From: UBA10364 sp049611965
GTDB lineage: Bacteria > Bacteroidota > Bacteroidia > Flavobacteriales > Schleiferiaceae
Assembly (NCBI GenBank): GCA_049611965.1
Contig: JBMZBC010000034.1
Coordinates: 1 to 15,927 of the forward strand
Reading direction: 5' to 3'
DNA: 15,927 nt
Of the stretch, positions 1-7,792 are shown in pieces (the stretch's first letter is position 1; each line of letters begins with the position of its first letter). The notes under the pieces are model-generated. The model saw only the letters and a program-made list of their open reading frames with translations. It ran no database searches and was not told the origin of the DNA. The position numbers were made by a program, and so were the translations under genes.

Positions 1-2
1 AG

Positions 3-2861
3 ACGCGTAATGTCTTAGATGCAACCGGTGAGCACTGTCGTAAGATCCGCATTGAACAACCGGTACTGACCAACGGTGAGCTCCAGAAACTGCGCAACAT
101 CTCGGCGCCAGGCTTTGCTTCGCACGAAATAGAAAGTCTGTTTTATGCAGATAACCCAGAGACCGGGCTAGAAAACGCGATCAAGAGTATCTGTAAGGAG
201 GCCGATTTCGCCGTGAAATCGGGCAACAATCTACTGATTATCTCCGACCGCAATGCCGATAAGATCCGGGTAGCTATACCATCGCTTTTGGCAGTGGGCG
301 CCATTCATCACTACTTGATTAAACAAGGTGTGCGCTCTAATGTGAGCTTGGTTGTTGAATGTGGAGATGCGAGAAGCACCCATCATTTTGCAACACTTCT
401 TGGCTACGGAGCCAATGCAGTCAACCCGTACATGGTGTACGATATCCTGCGTCATTCCTTGAAGGAAGGTAGGGTAGAATCTACTTCAGCTAACACTGAG
501 TTAGATGCTTATTTTGAGAAGGTTAAGAATTACCAAAAGGCAATTGGCAAGGGGCTATTGAAGATCTTCGCTAAGATGGGCATCTCTACTTTGGAGAGCT
601 ACCAGGGCGCTCAGATTTTTGAGCCTATCGGACTAAATGGTCGAGTGGTCGGAACGTGTTTTCGTGGCTCACTGAGTCGCATTGGTGGTTTGGACTTCGA
701 GCACATCGCGAAGGAGCAATTGGATAAACTCTCTCTGGCATTAAATGATGCTGAAGAGACCTTGCCTTACGGCGGGGTGTACCATTGGCGCGTGAACGGT
801 GAATACCACCATATGAATCCGCGTACCATTACAGCTTTGCAACGTGCGTGTCGTGAAGGCAATTACGAGCACTTCAAGAATTACAGTGCATTACTAGACG
901 GGAACGGACGCTCGTTGCGCCACTTGTTGGAATTCAAACAGCGTCCATCCGTTCCTCTAGAAGAGGTGGAAGCGGTCGAAAATATCTTGAAGCGTTTTGC
1001 TACTGGGGCCATGTCTTTTGGTTCTATATCACACGAAGCCCACAGCACGCTTGCAGTGGCGATGAATAGAATAGGGGCTAAATCGAACTCAGGTGAAGGT
1101 GGTGAAGACGAGATTCGCTTTGGCACCAAGGAAAACGGCGATAGCGAAAACAGTGCGATTAAGCAGATTGCTTCTGGCCGATTCGGGGTGACGATAAACT
1201 ACTTAGCGAACGCCGTTGAATTGCAGATTAAGATGGCTCAAGGCGCTAAACCCGGTGAAGGTGGTCACTTGCCTGGGCACAAGGTGGACGATTGGATTGG
1301 ACGCGTACGTCATTCCACTCCAGGGGTAGGTCTGATTTCTCCGCCACCGCACCATGATATTTATTCGATTGAGGATTTGGCCCAATTGATCTATGACCTC
1401 AAACGTGCCAACCCTAAGGCAAGAGTGAGTGTGAAGCTTGTTTCTTTAGCTGGGGTAGGGACTATTGCTACTGGCGTTGTAAAAGCCAAGGCCGATACCG
1501 TACTTATCTCAGGAATGGACGGCGGTACAGGTGCTTCGCCACTTAGCTCTATCCAACACGCAGGGGTGCCATGGGAACTCGGCTTGGCCGAAGCGCACCA
1601 GACGCTGGTGAGCAGCCGATTAAGAGACCGCGTACTGCTTCAAACCGATGGGATGATTCGAACCGGTAGAGATTTGGCTATTGCTACCTTACTAGGTGCT
1701 GAAGAATGGGGTGTTGCAACGGCAGCCTTGATTGCAGAAGGCTGTATCATGATGCGTAAGTGCCATTTGAATACTTGTCCAGTGGGCATTGCGACGCAAA
1801 ATCCAGAGCTGCGCAAGCTGTTCTCAGGAAAGCCAGAGCATGTCATCAACATGTTCACATTTATGGCGCAAGAACTGCGTGAGATTATGGCAGAATTGGG
1901 CTTTAGAACTATCGAAGAAATGGTAGGGCAGGCTCATGTCTTAAAACAGAATACGAAGGCAGGCAACTGGAAAGCGGCGTTATTGAATTTAGAACCACTG
2001 CTGAAATACGCGGATTGGAGTAAGACCACCAAGGGATATCCATCGCAGCCTATTCCATCTACAGCATTAGATACGGCAATGGTAGAGGCGGTACATCAAT
2101 ACAAAGCCGATCCAAAACCGGCAGCGTATACTTTCGGAATTCTGAACACGGACCGTTCTACGGGTACCACAGCCAGCCACGAGGTAGCAAAATGGCGCGG
2201 TAGCGCGGGATTACCGGGTGATGCACTCACATTCAACCTTGTAGGTTCAGCGGGTCAAAGCTTTGGTGCCTTTGGCGCGAGAGGACTGACCTTCAATCTC
2301 GTTGGAGAGAGTAATGACTACACTGGTAAGGGCCTTAGTGGTGCGAAAATTATTATTCGTAAACCTGAAGATGCCACGATTGTAGCGCATGACAATATCA
2401 TTTGTGGAAACGTTGCCTTATACGGTGCGACCTCTGGTGAGCTTTATGTAAATGGGATTGCCGGTGAGCGATTCTGCGTAAGAAATTCAGGTGCCAAAGC
2501 CATTGTAGAAGGTGTGGGGGACCACGGTCTAGAATACATGACGGGTGGTGAAGCCATCATCTTGGGTACCACGGGTAAAAACTTCGGTGCAGGGATGAGT
2601 GGTGGAATCGCTTACGTCCTAGACGCCGACGGCATTCTTGAAAGCAGATTTAATAACGATAGCGCTGATCTAGAGCAGCCATCTGTTGAAGACTTAGCCT
2701 ACTTACAATCTCGCATTCAGGCGCATTTGGACCATACGGGTAGTGAGCGTGCTAAGGAATTGCTGGGCGATTGGAACACTGCTTCAGGCCAATTTGTCAA
2801 AGTATTCCCAAGAGATTACAAACGCGTTCTAGAAGCGAAAAAAGCACAAGCACATGGGTAA
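3..2861 (+). CDS. gltB: Glutamate synthase [NADPH] large subunit, 5'-truncated by window edge
   Basis: Makes glutamate from 2-oxoglutarate and the ammonia released from glutamine, on FMN, in the cytoplasm. The frame is open from base 3, so about 952 residues are present of a family length near 1,500. The N-terminal glutamine amidotransferase domain lies upstream of the window; the GTG at 213 is internal, not the start. Visible parts in order: the central domain (ending near a LIISDRN stretch at 234-255), the FMN/synthase domain with PGEGGHLPGHKV near 1252 and GMDGGTGASP near 1512-1541, and the cysteines of the 3Fe-4S cluster in the order C-x5-C-x4-C (codons at 1743, 1761 and 1776). The C-terminal glycine-rich beta-helix (GSAGQSFGAFGARG) follows near 2247-2288. 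It overlaps gltD by 8 nt. Certain assignment. Confidence 0.97.
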   Translation, partial: TRNVLDATGEHCRKIRIEQPVLTNGELQKLRNISAPGFASHEIESLFYADNPETGLENAIKSICKEADFAVKSGNNLLIISDRNADKIRVAIPSLLAVGAIHHYLIKQGVRSNVSLVVECGDARSTHHFATLLGYGANAVNPYMVYDILRHSLKEGRVESTSANTELDAYFEKVKNYQKAIGKGLLKIFAKMGISTLESYQGAQIFEPIGLNGRVVGTCFRGSLSRIGGLDFEHIAKEQLDKLSLALNDAEETLPYGGVYHWRVNGEYHHMNPRTITALQRACREGNYEHFKNYSALLDGNGRSLRHLLEFKQRPSVPLEEVEAVENILKRFATGAMSFGSISHEAHSTLAVAMNRIGAKSNSGEGGEDEIRFGTKENGDSENSAIKQIASGRFGVTINYLANAVELQIKMAQGAKPGEGGHLPGHKVDDWIGRVRHSTPGVGLISPPPHHDIYSIEDLAQLIYDLKRANPKARVSVKLVSLAGVGTIATGVVKAKADTVLISGMDGGTGASPLSSIQHAGVPWELGLAEAHQTLVSSRLRDRVLLQTDGMIRTGRDLAIATLLGAEEWGVATAALIAEGCIMMRKCHLNTCPVGIATQNPELRKLFSGKPEHVINMFTFMAQELREIMAELGFRTIEEMVGQAHVLKQNTKAGNWKAALLNLEPLLKYADWSKTTKGYPSQPIPSTALDTAMVEAVHQYKADPKPAAYTFGILNTDRSTGTTASHEVAKWRGSAGLPGDALTFNLVGSAGQSFGAFGARGLTFNLVGESNDYTGKGLSGAKIIIRKPEDATIVAHDNIICGNVALYGATSGELYVNGIAGERFCVRNSGAKAIVEGVGDHGLEYMTGGEAIILGTTGKNFGAGMSGGIAYVLDADGILESRFNNDSADLEQPSVEDLAYLQSRIQAHLDHTGSERAKELLGDWNTASGQFVKVFPRDYKRVLEAKKAQAHG

Positions 2862-4266
2862 GGATACCGGATTTTTAGAAGTAAATCGCCAAGGGCCAGC
2901 TATGCGCCAGCCTGAGGAACGAGTTAAAGATTACAAAGAACATTACCTGCCGCTCGGTGAAAGAGCCACCGAGCAAGCCTCGCGCTGCATGGACTGTGGT
3001 GTACCTTTTTGTAATTCAGGATGTCCACTAGGAAACCGAATTCCTGAGTTTAACGACGCCGTATACCGTGGCGATTACAAAGAAGCATATAGCGTTTTAC
3101 GTACCACGAACAACTTCCCTGAATTCACGGGTAGAATTTGCCCTGCGCCCTGTGAGGCAGCCTGTGTATTGGGCATCAACAACAATCCGGTAACCATTGA
3201 ATTCATTGAAAAAGAAATCAGTGAAAAAGCCTGGGAAGAAGGTTGGGTGGTTCCAAAGCTTCCCGTAGTTAGAACGGGTAAAAGCGTAGCCGTTGTGGGT
3301 GCAGGCCCCGCTGGTTTGGCCGCTGCGGACCAATTGAACCAAAAAGGCCACCGCGTTAAAGTATTCGAACGTGATGCTCGTGTTGGAGGACTTTTGACCT
3401 ACGGTATTCCCGATTACAAACTTGAAAAGCATGTTGTGGCACGCCGAGCGGCCATCATGGAAGAAGAGGGCGTTGTATTTCAGTGCAATACGGAGATTGG
3501 TACAGACATTACGCTAGAGGAACTACGTGAATCTTTCGATGCTGTGCTCATCACCATCGGTTCAAAGCAACCTAGAGATATCCGTGCTAAGGGAAGAGAA
3601 GCACAAGGCGTTCATTTTGCCATGGACTTCTTGCACTTGAACAACCAAAAGGTAGCAGGTGATGCGCCTGTAGGTCAGGATATCACAGCCAAGGATAAAA
3701 CTGTTCTCGTCATTGGCGGGGGAGATACTGGTTCCGATTGTATCGGTACTTCTATACGCCAGGGCGCTAAGCAAGTCATTCAGGTGACCATTGAAGAGCA
3801 ACCGCCGTTGGAGCGCGCTGAGAATAACCCATGGCCAGAGTGGCCGAAGATCATGCGCACGTCGTCTTCTCATGAAGAAGGCTGTGAGCGTATATGGGGA
3901 TTGAATGCGACGTCATTTAATGCAGATGCGCAAGGAAATTTGGTCAGCGTGAGCTTTGATGAAGTTCGCGGTGAGGAATTGGCCGGTAGATGGCAATTTG
4001 TTCCAACCGGTACCCAACGCACCATTGAATGTGATATGGCCGTATTGGCTATTGGTTTCGTGCATCCTGAGCACGAAGGTTTGGTGAGCGGTGCAGGTTT
4101 ATCTACAGATCCACGCGGAAATATTGCTGCGGAAGGATTTAAGACGAGTATGGAGGGGGTATTCACCGCCGGTGATGCGCGCAGAGGGCAGAGCTTGGTG
4201 GTTTGGGCCATCGCTGAAGGTCGTCAGGCAGCTGATGAAATTGATGAGAGCCTAGTTGTTCTGTAA
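2854..4266 (+). CDS. gltD: Glutamate synthase [NADPH] small subunit
   Basis: A 470-aa flavoprotein that oxidises NADPH and passes electrons through FAD and 4Fe-4S clusters to the FMN of GltB. The N-terminal iron-sulfur region has cysteines at 45, 48, 53, 57 (CMDCGVPFCNSGCP) and 96, 100, 104 (CPAPCEAAC). The FAD-binding motif GAGPAGLAAA lies at 149-158, the NADPH-binding GGGDTGSDC at 288-296, and the closing FAD motif TAGDARRGQSLVVWAIAEGR near the C-terminus. Length matches the family. Its ATG sits inside the end of gltB (ATGGGTAA), so translation is probably coupled and the subunits made together. The last 15 nt overlap the tail of the convergent TspO gene, with no terminator visible between them. 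Confidence 0.97.
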   Translation: MGKDTGFLEVNRQGPAMRQPEERVKDYKEHYLPLGERATEQASRCMDCGVPFCNSGCPLGNRIPEFNDAVYRGDYKEAYSVLRTTNNFPEFTGRICPAPCEAACVLGINNNPVTIEFIEKEISEKAWEEGWVVPKLPVVRTGKSVAVVGAGPAGLAAADQLNQKGHRVKVFERDARVGGLLTYGIPDYKLEKHVVARRAAIMEEEGVVFQCNTEIGTDITLEELRESFDAVLITIGSKQPRDIRAKGREAQGVHFAMDFLHLNNQKVAGDAPVGQDITAKDKTVLVIGGGDTGSDCIGTSIRQGAKQVIQVTIEEQPPLERAENNPWPEWPKIMRTSSSHEEGCERIWGLNATSFNADAQGNLVSVSFDEVRGEELAGRWQFVPTGTQRTIECDMAVLAIGFVHPEHEGLVSGAGLSTDPRGNIAAEGFKTSMEGVFTAGDARRGQSLVVWAIAEGRQAADEIDESLVVL

Positions 4267-4704
4267 TGCGTAGGCGTTCAGTGTAATCGCGATACTGAGC
4301 CACACTACATAGGGAGTAAGCAGCCAGGTAAGCTGGGGCAGATAAGGCTTTGCCTTAATAGCCATGAATCCAACCACAAAGACCAATAGGATGATTTCAA
4401 TCAAAGCAATCCCCACCCAGTGCAGGTCGAAGAATAAAGGATTCCAAAGAATGTTCAGGACCAATTGGACCCCATAAATCCATAAAATGGTCTTGCTAAG
4501 AGCTTCAATTTGAACAGCTTTATTCATGAAAATGCTTAAACAGATCATGATCAAGGTCCAAGACGCACCAAATACCCATCCCGGAGGTGTCCATGGTGCT
4601 TTATTCAGGTTCGTATACCAACCTCCCATAGGGCCTTCACCCATCAAGTAACTGCCCAAAGCGAGGGCACCAAAATTCAAAACGAAAAAGAGGAGGAGTC
4701 TCAC
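4252..4704 (-). CDS. tspO: TspO/MBR family membrane protein
   Basis: Five-helix membrane protein of the translocator/peripheral benzodiazepine receptor family; homologues bind porphyrins and other tetrapyrroles and take part in stress responses. Family signatures are visible: WYTNLNKAPWTPPGWVFG, then WTLIMICLSIF, LNILWNPLFFDLHWVG and a final PYVVWLSIAITLNAYALQNN. I chose the GTG at 4704, two bases after the stop of the upstream PepSY gene, because it gives a 150-aa protein starting directly with the first helix (MRLLLFFVLNFGALALG), which fits the family. An in-frame ATG at 4758 would add 18 polar residues and overlap the upstream gene by 52 nt; it cannot be excluded. It is probably cotranscribed with the PepSY gene. 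The physiological ligand is unknown from sequence. Confidence 0.9.
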   Translation of the reverse strand: MRLLLFFVLNFGALALGSYLMGEGPMGGWYTNLNKAPWTPPGWVFGASWTLIMICLSIFMNKAVQIEALSKTILWIYGVQLVLNILWNPLFFDLHWVGIALIEIILLVFVVGFMAIKAKPYLPQLTWLLTPYVVWLSIAITLNAYALQNN

Positions 4705-4706
4705 GA

Positions 4707-5198
4707 TTATACGATTAACATTATGATTGCCAGTAGGATACCTCCCAAAGTAAACCAAAGTCCTTTCTTGAAAATAGGTGATTTTGGCACGAACATAAAG
4801 AAGGCACTTACGGCAAAGAAGAATAAAGATGCTCCAAAGAACATGTTGAAGTAGTACAAAGGATCATTGGTAGTTGCTTTGTGCAAATGCGTTAGCTTGT
4901 CGAGCCAACTCGGCAGCTCTTTAGCTGTAAATTTTGCTTCTCCCGTCTCGGGGTTGTAGGCGCCTTGCGCAAAAACAATCATTGTACCGTCGTTATCAAT
5001 GACTTTCAGGTCGCGAATTCTCAAGGCACGGCCCAGAGTTTCTTCCGTGAGGCCTGCTTCTACAGTAATTTCTTTTTGAACTTCTTGTTTGAAGGTGTCG
5101 GTGTTTCTGAAGATGAGGGTAATGCCTGAAACGGCATAAATCATCATGATTCCGGCCAAGAAAAAGCCGAGGTAGCGGTGTAGGATTCTAAAAGTCAT
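4707..5198 (-). CDS. Small PepSY-associated transmembrane protein
   Basis: A 163-aa inner-membrane protein. Helix 1 (about 7-29) carries the HRYLGFFLAGIMMIYAVSG pattern typical of PepSY-associated TM proteins; a soluble loop of about 85 residues (31-115) follows, with a second conserved-looking patch LTHLHKATTNDPLYYFN before helix 2 (about 118-136) and helix 3 (about 146-163). Larger PepSY_TM relatives are often linked to iron, siderophore or haem metabolism, but this short form has no assigned reaction. It lies directly upstream of the TspO gene, 2 nt from the chosen GTG, so the two probably form a bicistron. A TACATTTG box stands 21 nt before its ATG, suggesting a promoter separate from the HD gene upstream. 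Confidence 0.8.
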   Translation of the reverse strand: MTFRILHRYLGFFLAGIMMIYAVSGITLIFRNTDTFKQEVQKEITVEAGLTEETLGRALRIRDLKVIDNDGTMIVFAQGAYNPETGEAKFTAKELPSWLDKLTHLHKATTNDPLYYFNMFFGASLFFFAVSAFFMFVPKSPIFKKGLWFTLGGILLAIIMLIV

Positions 5199-5219
5199 TT
5201 TCTTATTTCAAAGTGTTTT

Positions 5220-5227
5220 CAAATGTA
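5220..5227 (-). promoter_or_regulatory. Candidate -7 promoter box for the PepSY/TspO pair
   Basis: On the minus strand this reads TACATTTG, an exact match to the Bacteroidota primary-sigma -7 consensus TAnnTTTG. It lies between the stop of the HD gene (5232) and the start of the PepSY gene (5198), leaving a leader of roughly 10-20 nt. No clear TTTG -33 element is present at the usual distance, so the call rests on the -7 box and its position. Confidence 0.45.
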
Positions 5228-5231
5228 CTGT

Positions 5232-5885
5232 TTAAGATTGACCGTTCCACTCACTGTAAAATTGATCTAAAAAGCCTTCCATATACTGATGTCTTTGTTC
5301 GGCGATTTTTTTTCCGCTCTTGGTATTCATTAAATCCTTCAGGAGAAGGAGTTTTTCATAAAAGTGATTGATGGTTGGCGCCGTCGATTTCTTGTATTCC
5401 TCCTTGGTCATATTGAGGTTCGGGGCAATCGATGGATCGTAAATGGCTCTGTTTTTAAACCCTCCGTAGTTAAAGGTGCGCGCAATCCCGATAGCACCTA
5501 TGGCATCGAGGCGGTCGGCATCCTGGACAATATCTAATTCAATGCTCGAATGGTTTCGCGTATTATGGCCTCCCTTGAAGCTTACGTTTTCAATAATGGC
5601 AACAATATGATCAACCTTATGCACCTCAATCCCTGCATTGACAAGGTATTCCTTGGCCTTTCTGGGTCCGATTTCTTCATCGCCCCCATGAAACTTTGAA
5701 TCTGCTATATCGTGTAAAAGCGCGGCTAATTCCACGACTTCCAAATCACATTCTTCGCCCGAAGCTATAAGTTTTGCATTCTTCCATACTCGTTCAATAT
5801 GGAACCAGTCGTGACCGCCTTCAGCACCTGCCAGCGTCTTTTTAACGTACTGTATAGTTTTTATTAGAGTCTTTGAATCTTTCAT
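5232..5885 (-). CDS. HD-domain phosphohydrolase (YedJ-like)
   Basis: A 217-aa soluble protein of the HD superfamily, metal-dependent phosphohydrolases acting on nucleotides or related phosphates. The metal-binding pattern is complete: His29 in HDWFHIERV, the His58-Asp59 pair in ALLHDIADSKF, and the distal aspartates in DIVQDADRLDAIGAIG (122, 124, 127). Length and motif order resemble E. coli YedJ and related HD hydrolases, for which the natural substrate is not firmly established. The gene is divergent from the T9SS cargo gene (88 nt between starts) and 33 nt upstream of the PepSY gene on the same strand. Its start is the first ATG giving a normal N-terminus. Family is secure; substrate unknown. 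Confidence 0.88.
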   Translation of the reverse strand: MKDSKTLIKTIQYVKKTLAGAEGGHDWFHIERVWKNAKLIASGEECDLEVVELAALLHDIADSKFHGGDEEIGPRKAKEYLVNAGIEVHKVDHIVAIIENVSFKGGHNTRNHSSIELDIVQDADRLDAIGAIGIARTFNYGGFKNRAIYDPSIAPNLNMTKEEYKKSTAPTINHFYEKLLLLKDLMNTKSGKKIAEQRHQYMEGFLDQFYSEWNGQS

Positions 5886-5921
5886 AGACAGTTTCTTAAA
5901 CTATTGTTAATCAGTACTTTA

Positions 5922-5952
5922 TTTGTTTTTCCCGCGAGAATGTATAGATTAG
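5922..5952 (+). promoter_or_regulatory. Candidate promoter of the T9SS cargo gene
   Basis: TTTG at 5922-5925 and TAGATTAG at 5945-5952 are separated by 19 nt, the spacing expected for the Bacteroidota TTTG/TAnnTTTG promoter. The -7 box has one mismatch at the third T. The start codon is 21 nt downstream of the box, giving a short leader. Confidence 0.4.
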
Positions 5953-5973
5953 TAAAAATCAAAACCATCAATT

Positions 5974-6945
5974 ATGCGTAAATATTTACTTCTTATGTTA
6001 AGCACTCTTAGTGCAGCTTTAGGAGCACAAACCTTATCTGTTCCTACAATTCCATCCGCCGGGGTGACATTCTCCATGACTATTAAGTCGGATACCGTGG
6101 CTCATCCTAGCCAAGGTAACTGGGATTTTTCAAATGTAACAACAGATGCTACAGGCACCGTAGAGTTTGAATCAATTTCCAGTACAAATTACTCTAACAA
6201 CTATCCGAACGCAACCCATGTGAAATATGAAGACGGTGGTAAGTTCTTCTTGGGTTTCGATAGTAATGAATACACTTTTCATGGCGAAATAACTGTGATT
6301 ACAACATCTTATCAGACACCCCTAGTTCTTCACACATATCCATTTGCTACAGGGGATACTCATTCTGACTCGGAGACTGATATCTCATTTACTTGTAGTG
6401 GCTGCCCTCCAGCAATGGAGAGGGACGATTCAGTCTATACCGAATCTCTTTCGTCTGGTACATTGACTATGCCGGACGGTACGGTTCATAATTCTGCCAC
6501 CTTAGTTTATACAACAAGAACATGGAATGACGGTCAAATTGGATCTGCACCATGTAATTTATTCATGGAGCAGTGGCATTGGTGGGTAGCTGGCTATCCA
6601 ATGCCCGTTGCGCAGACTGTAGAATTATCAACAACGGGACCATGTCCTCCAAATGTGGGTTATCGAGAATCCAAATTTCTGGTTGGTAACCCGTTTAATA
6701 TTGATGAGAATCCGGAGAATGTGCTAGAGCTTTATCCTAATCCCGCGAAAAGAGTCCTACTAGTTGGTCAATTAAGTAGTGGTGTACATAACTTTGAAAT
6801 ACGCGATATTACTGGGCGACTTGCTCTAAACGGTACTTTGTCAGAAACTGAAAAAGCAATCGATATCAGTTCTTTGAATGCTGGAATGTACTTTATAGTT
6901 ATTGACGGTATGAAACAACATGTTACCAAGTTCGTAAAGGAATAA
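5974..6945 (+). CDS. Secreted protein with type IX secretion C-terminal sorting domain
   Basis: A 323-aa exported protein. Residues 1-18 form a Sec signal peptide (MRKYLLLMLSTLSAALGAQ, cleavage probably after LGA). The C-terminal 73 residues (from about 251) are a type A Por sorting domain: LELYPNPA at its start, the IRDITGRLALNG beta-strand pair, IDISSLNAGMYFIVI, and a basic end HVTKFVKE. Such a tail directs passage through the T9SS outer-membrane machine and attachment to the surface or release. The middle (about 20-245) looks all-beta, rich in Ser/Thr/Asn/Gly, with a CSGC pair near residue 147 and two single cysteines (APC, GPC) further on; I recognise no enzyme motif there. It has its own promoter-like sequence and a strong terminator, so it is likely monocistronic. 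Function of the cargo part unknown. Confidence 0.88.
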   Translation: MRKYLLLMLSTLSAALGAQTLSVPTIPSAGVTFSMTIKSDTVAHPSQGNWDFSNVTTDATGTVEFESISSTNYSNNYPNATHVKYEDGGKFFLGFDSNEYTFHGEITVITTSYQTPLVLHTYPFATGDTHSDSETDISFTCSGCPPAMERDDSVYTESLSSGTLTMPDGTVHNSATLVYTTRTWNDGQIGSAPCNLFMEQWHWWVAGYPMPVAQTVELSTTGPCPPNVGYRESKFLVGNPFNIDENPENVLELYPNPAKRVLLVGQLSSGVHNFEIRDITGRLALNGTLSETEKAIDISSLNAGMYFIVIDGMKQHVTKFVKE

Positions 6946-6975
6946 TAGTCCACTTACCATCTACATTACTCAAAG

Positions 6976-7010
6976 ACGCCCTGTATCAAACATACAGGGC
7001 GTTTTTATTT
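6976..7010 (+). terminator. Intrinsic terminator after the T9SS cargo gene
   Basis: A perfect 10-bp inverted repeat (ACGCCCTGTA / TACAGGGCGT, 6976-6985 and 6993-7002) with a 7-nt loop is followed by TTTTATTT. It starts 30 nt after the stop codon, and on this strand separates the gene from the PnuC-like gene. Confidence 0.9.
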
Positions 7011-7054
7011 CCTGAATTTGGTCCATTTTACCTGAAATTCTTCCTTTCAGTAAT

Positions 7055-7062
7055 TACATTTA
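7055..7062 (+). promoter_or_regulatory. Weak -7 promoter box before the PnuC-like gene
   Basis: TACATTTA matches TAnnTTTG at all but the last base and ends only 4 nt before the ATG at 7067. Because an intrinsic terminator stands upstream, the gene needs its own promoter. If this is it, the mRNA would be leaderless or nearly so. No -33 element at proper distance is evident. Confidence 0.3.
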
Positions 7063-7066
7063 CCTC

Positions 7067-7792
7067 ATGATTCGTCCTCTTAAACAGCGCGTTCAGAAGT
7101 TTCTAGAAAGTACCGCCTTAGACATTTTAGGTGTCTTATTGGTGGTGGGAGTGAGTATAGCGCTTGGCTTTCATAACACCGTGGTCAATGGCTTGCCTAT
7201 TGGATGGTTTTCAACCATTGGCGCAGGTGTTAGCATGATGGTCACTCGTTTGGTAACCAAAAGAAACAATATTGGGAACCTTATTGGATTGGCCACAGCT
7301 ATCAATAGCGCTATTGTTGACTACTACCTAGGAAATGAAGCCGCAATTCTCACATATCCGATATCCTTTCTTGGAGCCGGAATGAGTTATTTGTATTGGA
7401 AGCGTCGTCCAAACAGGATACCTCGGAAAATAGACAAAATATTCTTCGTGAATATTGGAATTGCCTTTGTTCTTGCGATAGTATTGAATTATATCGGGTT
7501 TACAGACTTCTTGAATGGTCCACTTGGAGATAACATGAATAAGTTCCTGGTGACTTCTGCAATCACAGGGATCACTTACAGCGGTATTCTGAATACACCT
7601 AGAATGTATGCGGATACATGGGCCTCATGGCAAATCTATAATATTCTCAAGTTGCAGCAGAATATCCTTTTTGGAAATGTAGCCTACATTCTCAAGTATA
7701 CTTTTTATCTATTCAATGCAGGACTCGCCTGGATTGTATGGCATTGGATTCGTAAAGGAGATAATGAACTTTATAAAGGACTACCTAATTAA
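7067..7792 (+). CDS. pnuC: PnuC-like nicotinamide riboside/NMN transporter
   Basis: A 241-aa polytopic inner-membrane protein with about seven hydrophobic segments (near 18-36, 46-63, 70-86, 93-110, 124-144, 158-175, 205-226). The layout fits PnuC: WFSTIGAGVSMMVTRLVTKR then NNIGNLIGLATAINSAIVDY, a segment ending SYLYWKRR, and in the second half a helix ending WIVWHWIRKG, matching the internal repeat of that family. PnuC proteins import nicotinamide riboside (older literature: NMN) for NAD salvage by facilitated diffusion coupled to phosphorylation inside. No NR kinase or thiamine gene lies nearby, so the substrate is not confirmed; some relatives carry other vitamins. The 3' end overlaps the convergent 135-aa gene by 12 nt. 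Confidence 0.75.
   Translation: MIRPLKQRVQKFLESTALDILGVLLVVGVSIALGFHNTVVNGLPIGWFSTIGAGVSMMVTRLVTKRNNIGNLIGLATAINSAIVDYYLGNEAAILTYPISFLGAGMSYLYWKRRPNRIPRKIDKIFFVNIGIAFVLAIVLNYIGFTDFLNGPLGDNMNKFLVTSAITGITYSGILNTPRMYADTWASWQIYNILKLQQNILFGNVAYILKYTFYLFNAGLAWIVWHWIRKGDNELYKGLPN

Noticed and set aside
213..215. GTG as start codon of the glutamate synthase large subunit
   Set aside because: The frame is open to base 3 and the upstream 70 codons read as the GltB central domain; the gene continues beyond the window.
3562..4211. Two open frames of 103 and 113 codons on the minus strand
   Set aside because: They are antisense to gltD, whose coding content is certain, and their products show no recognisable pattern.
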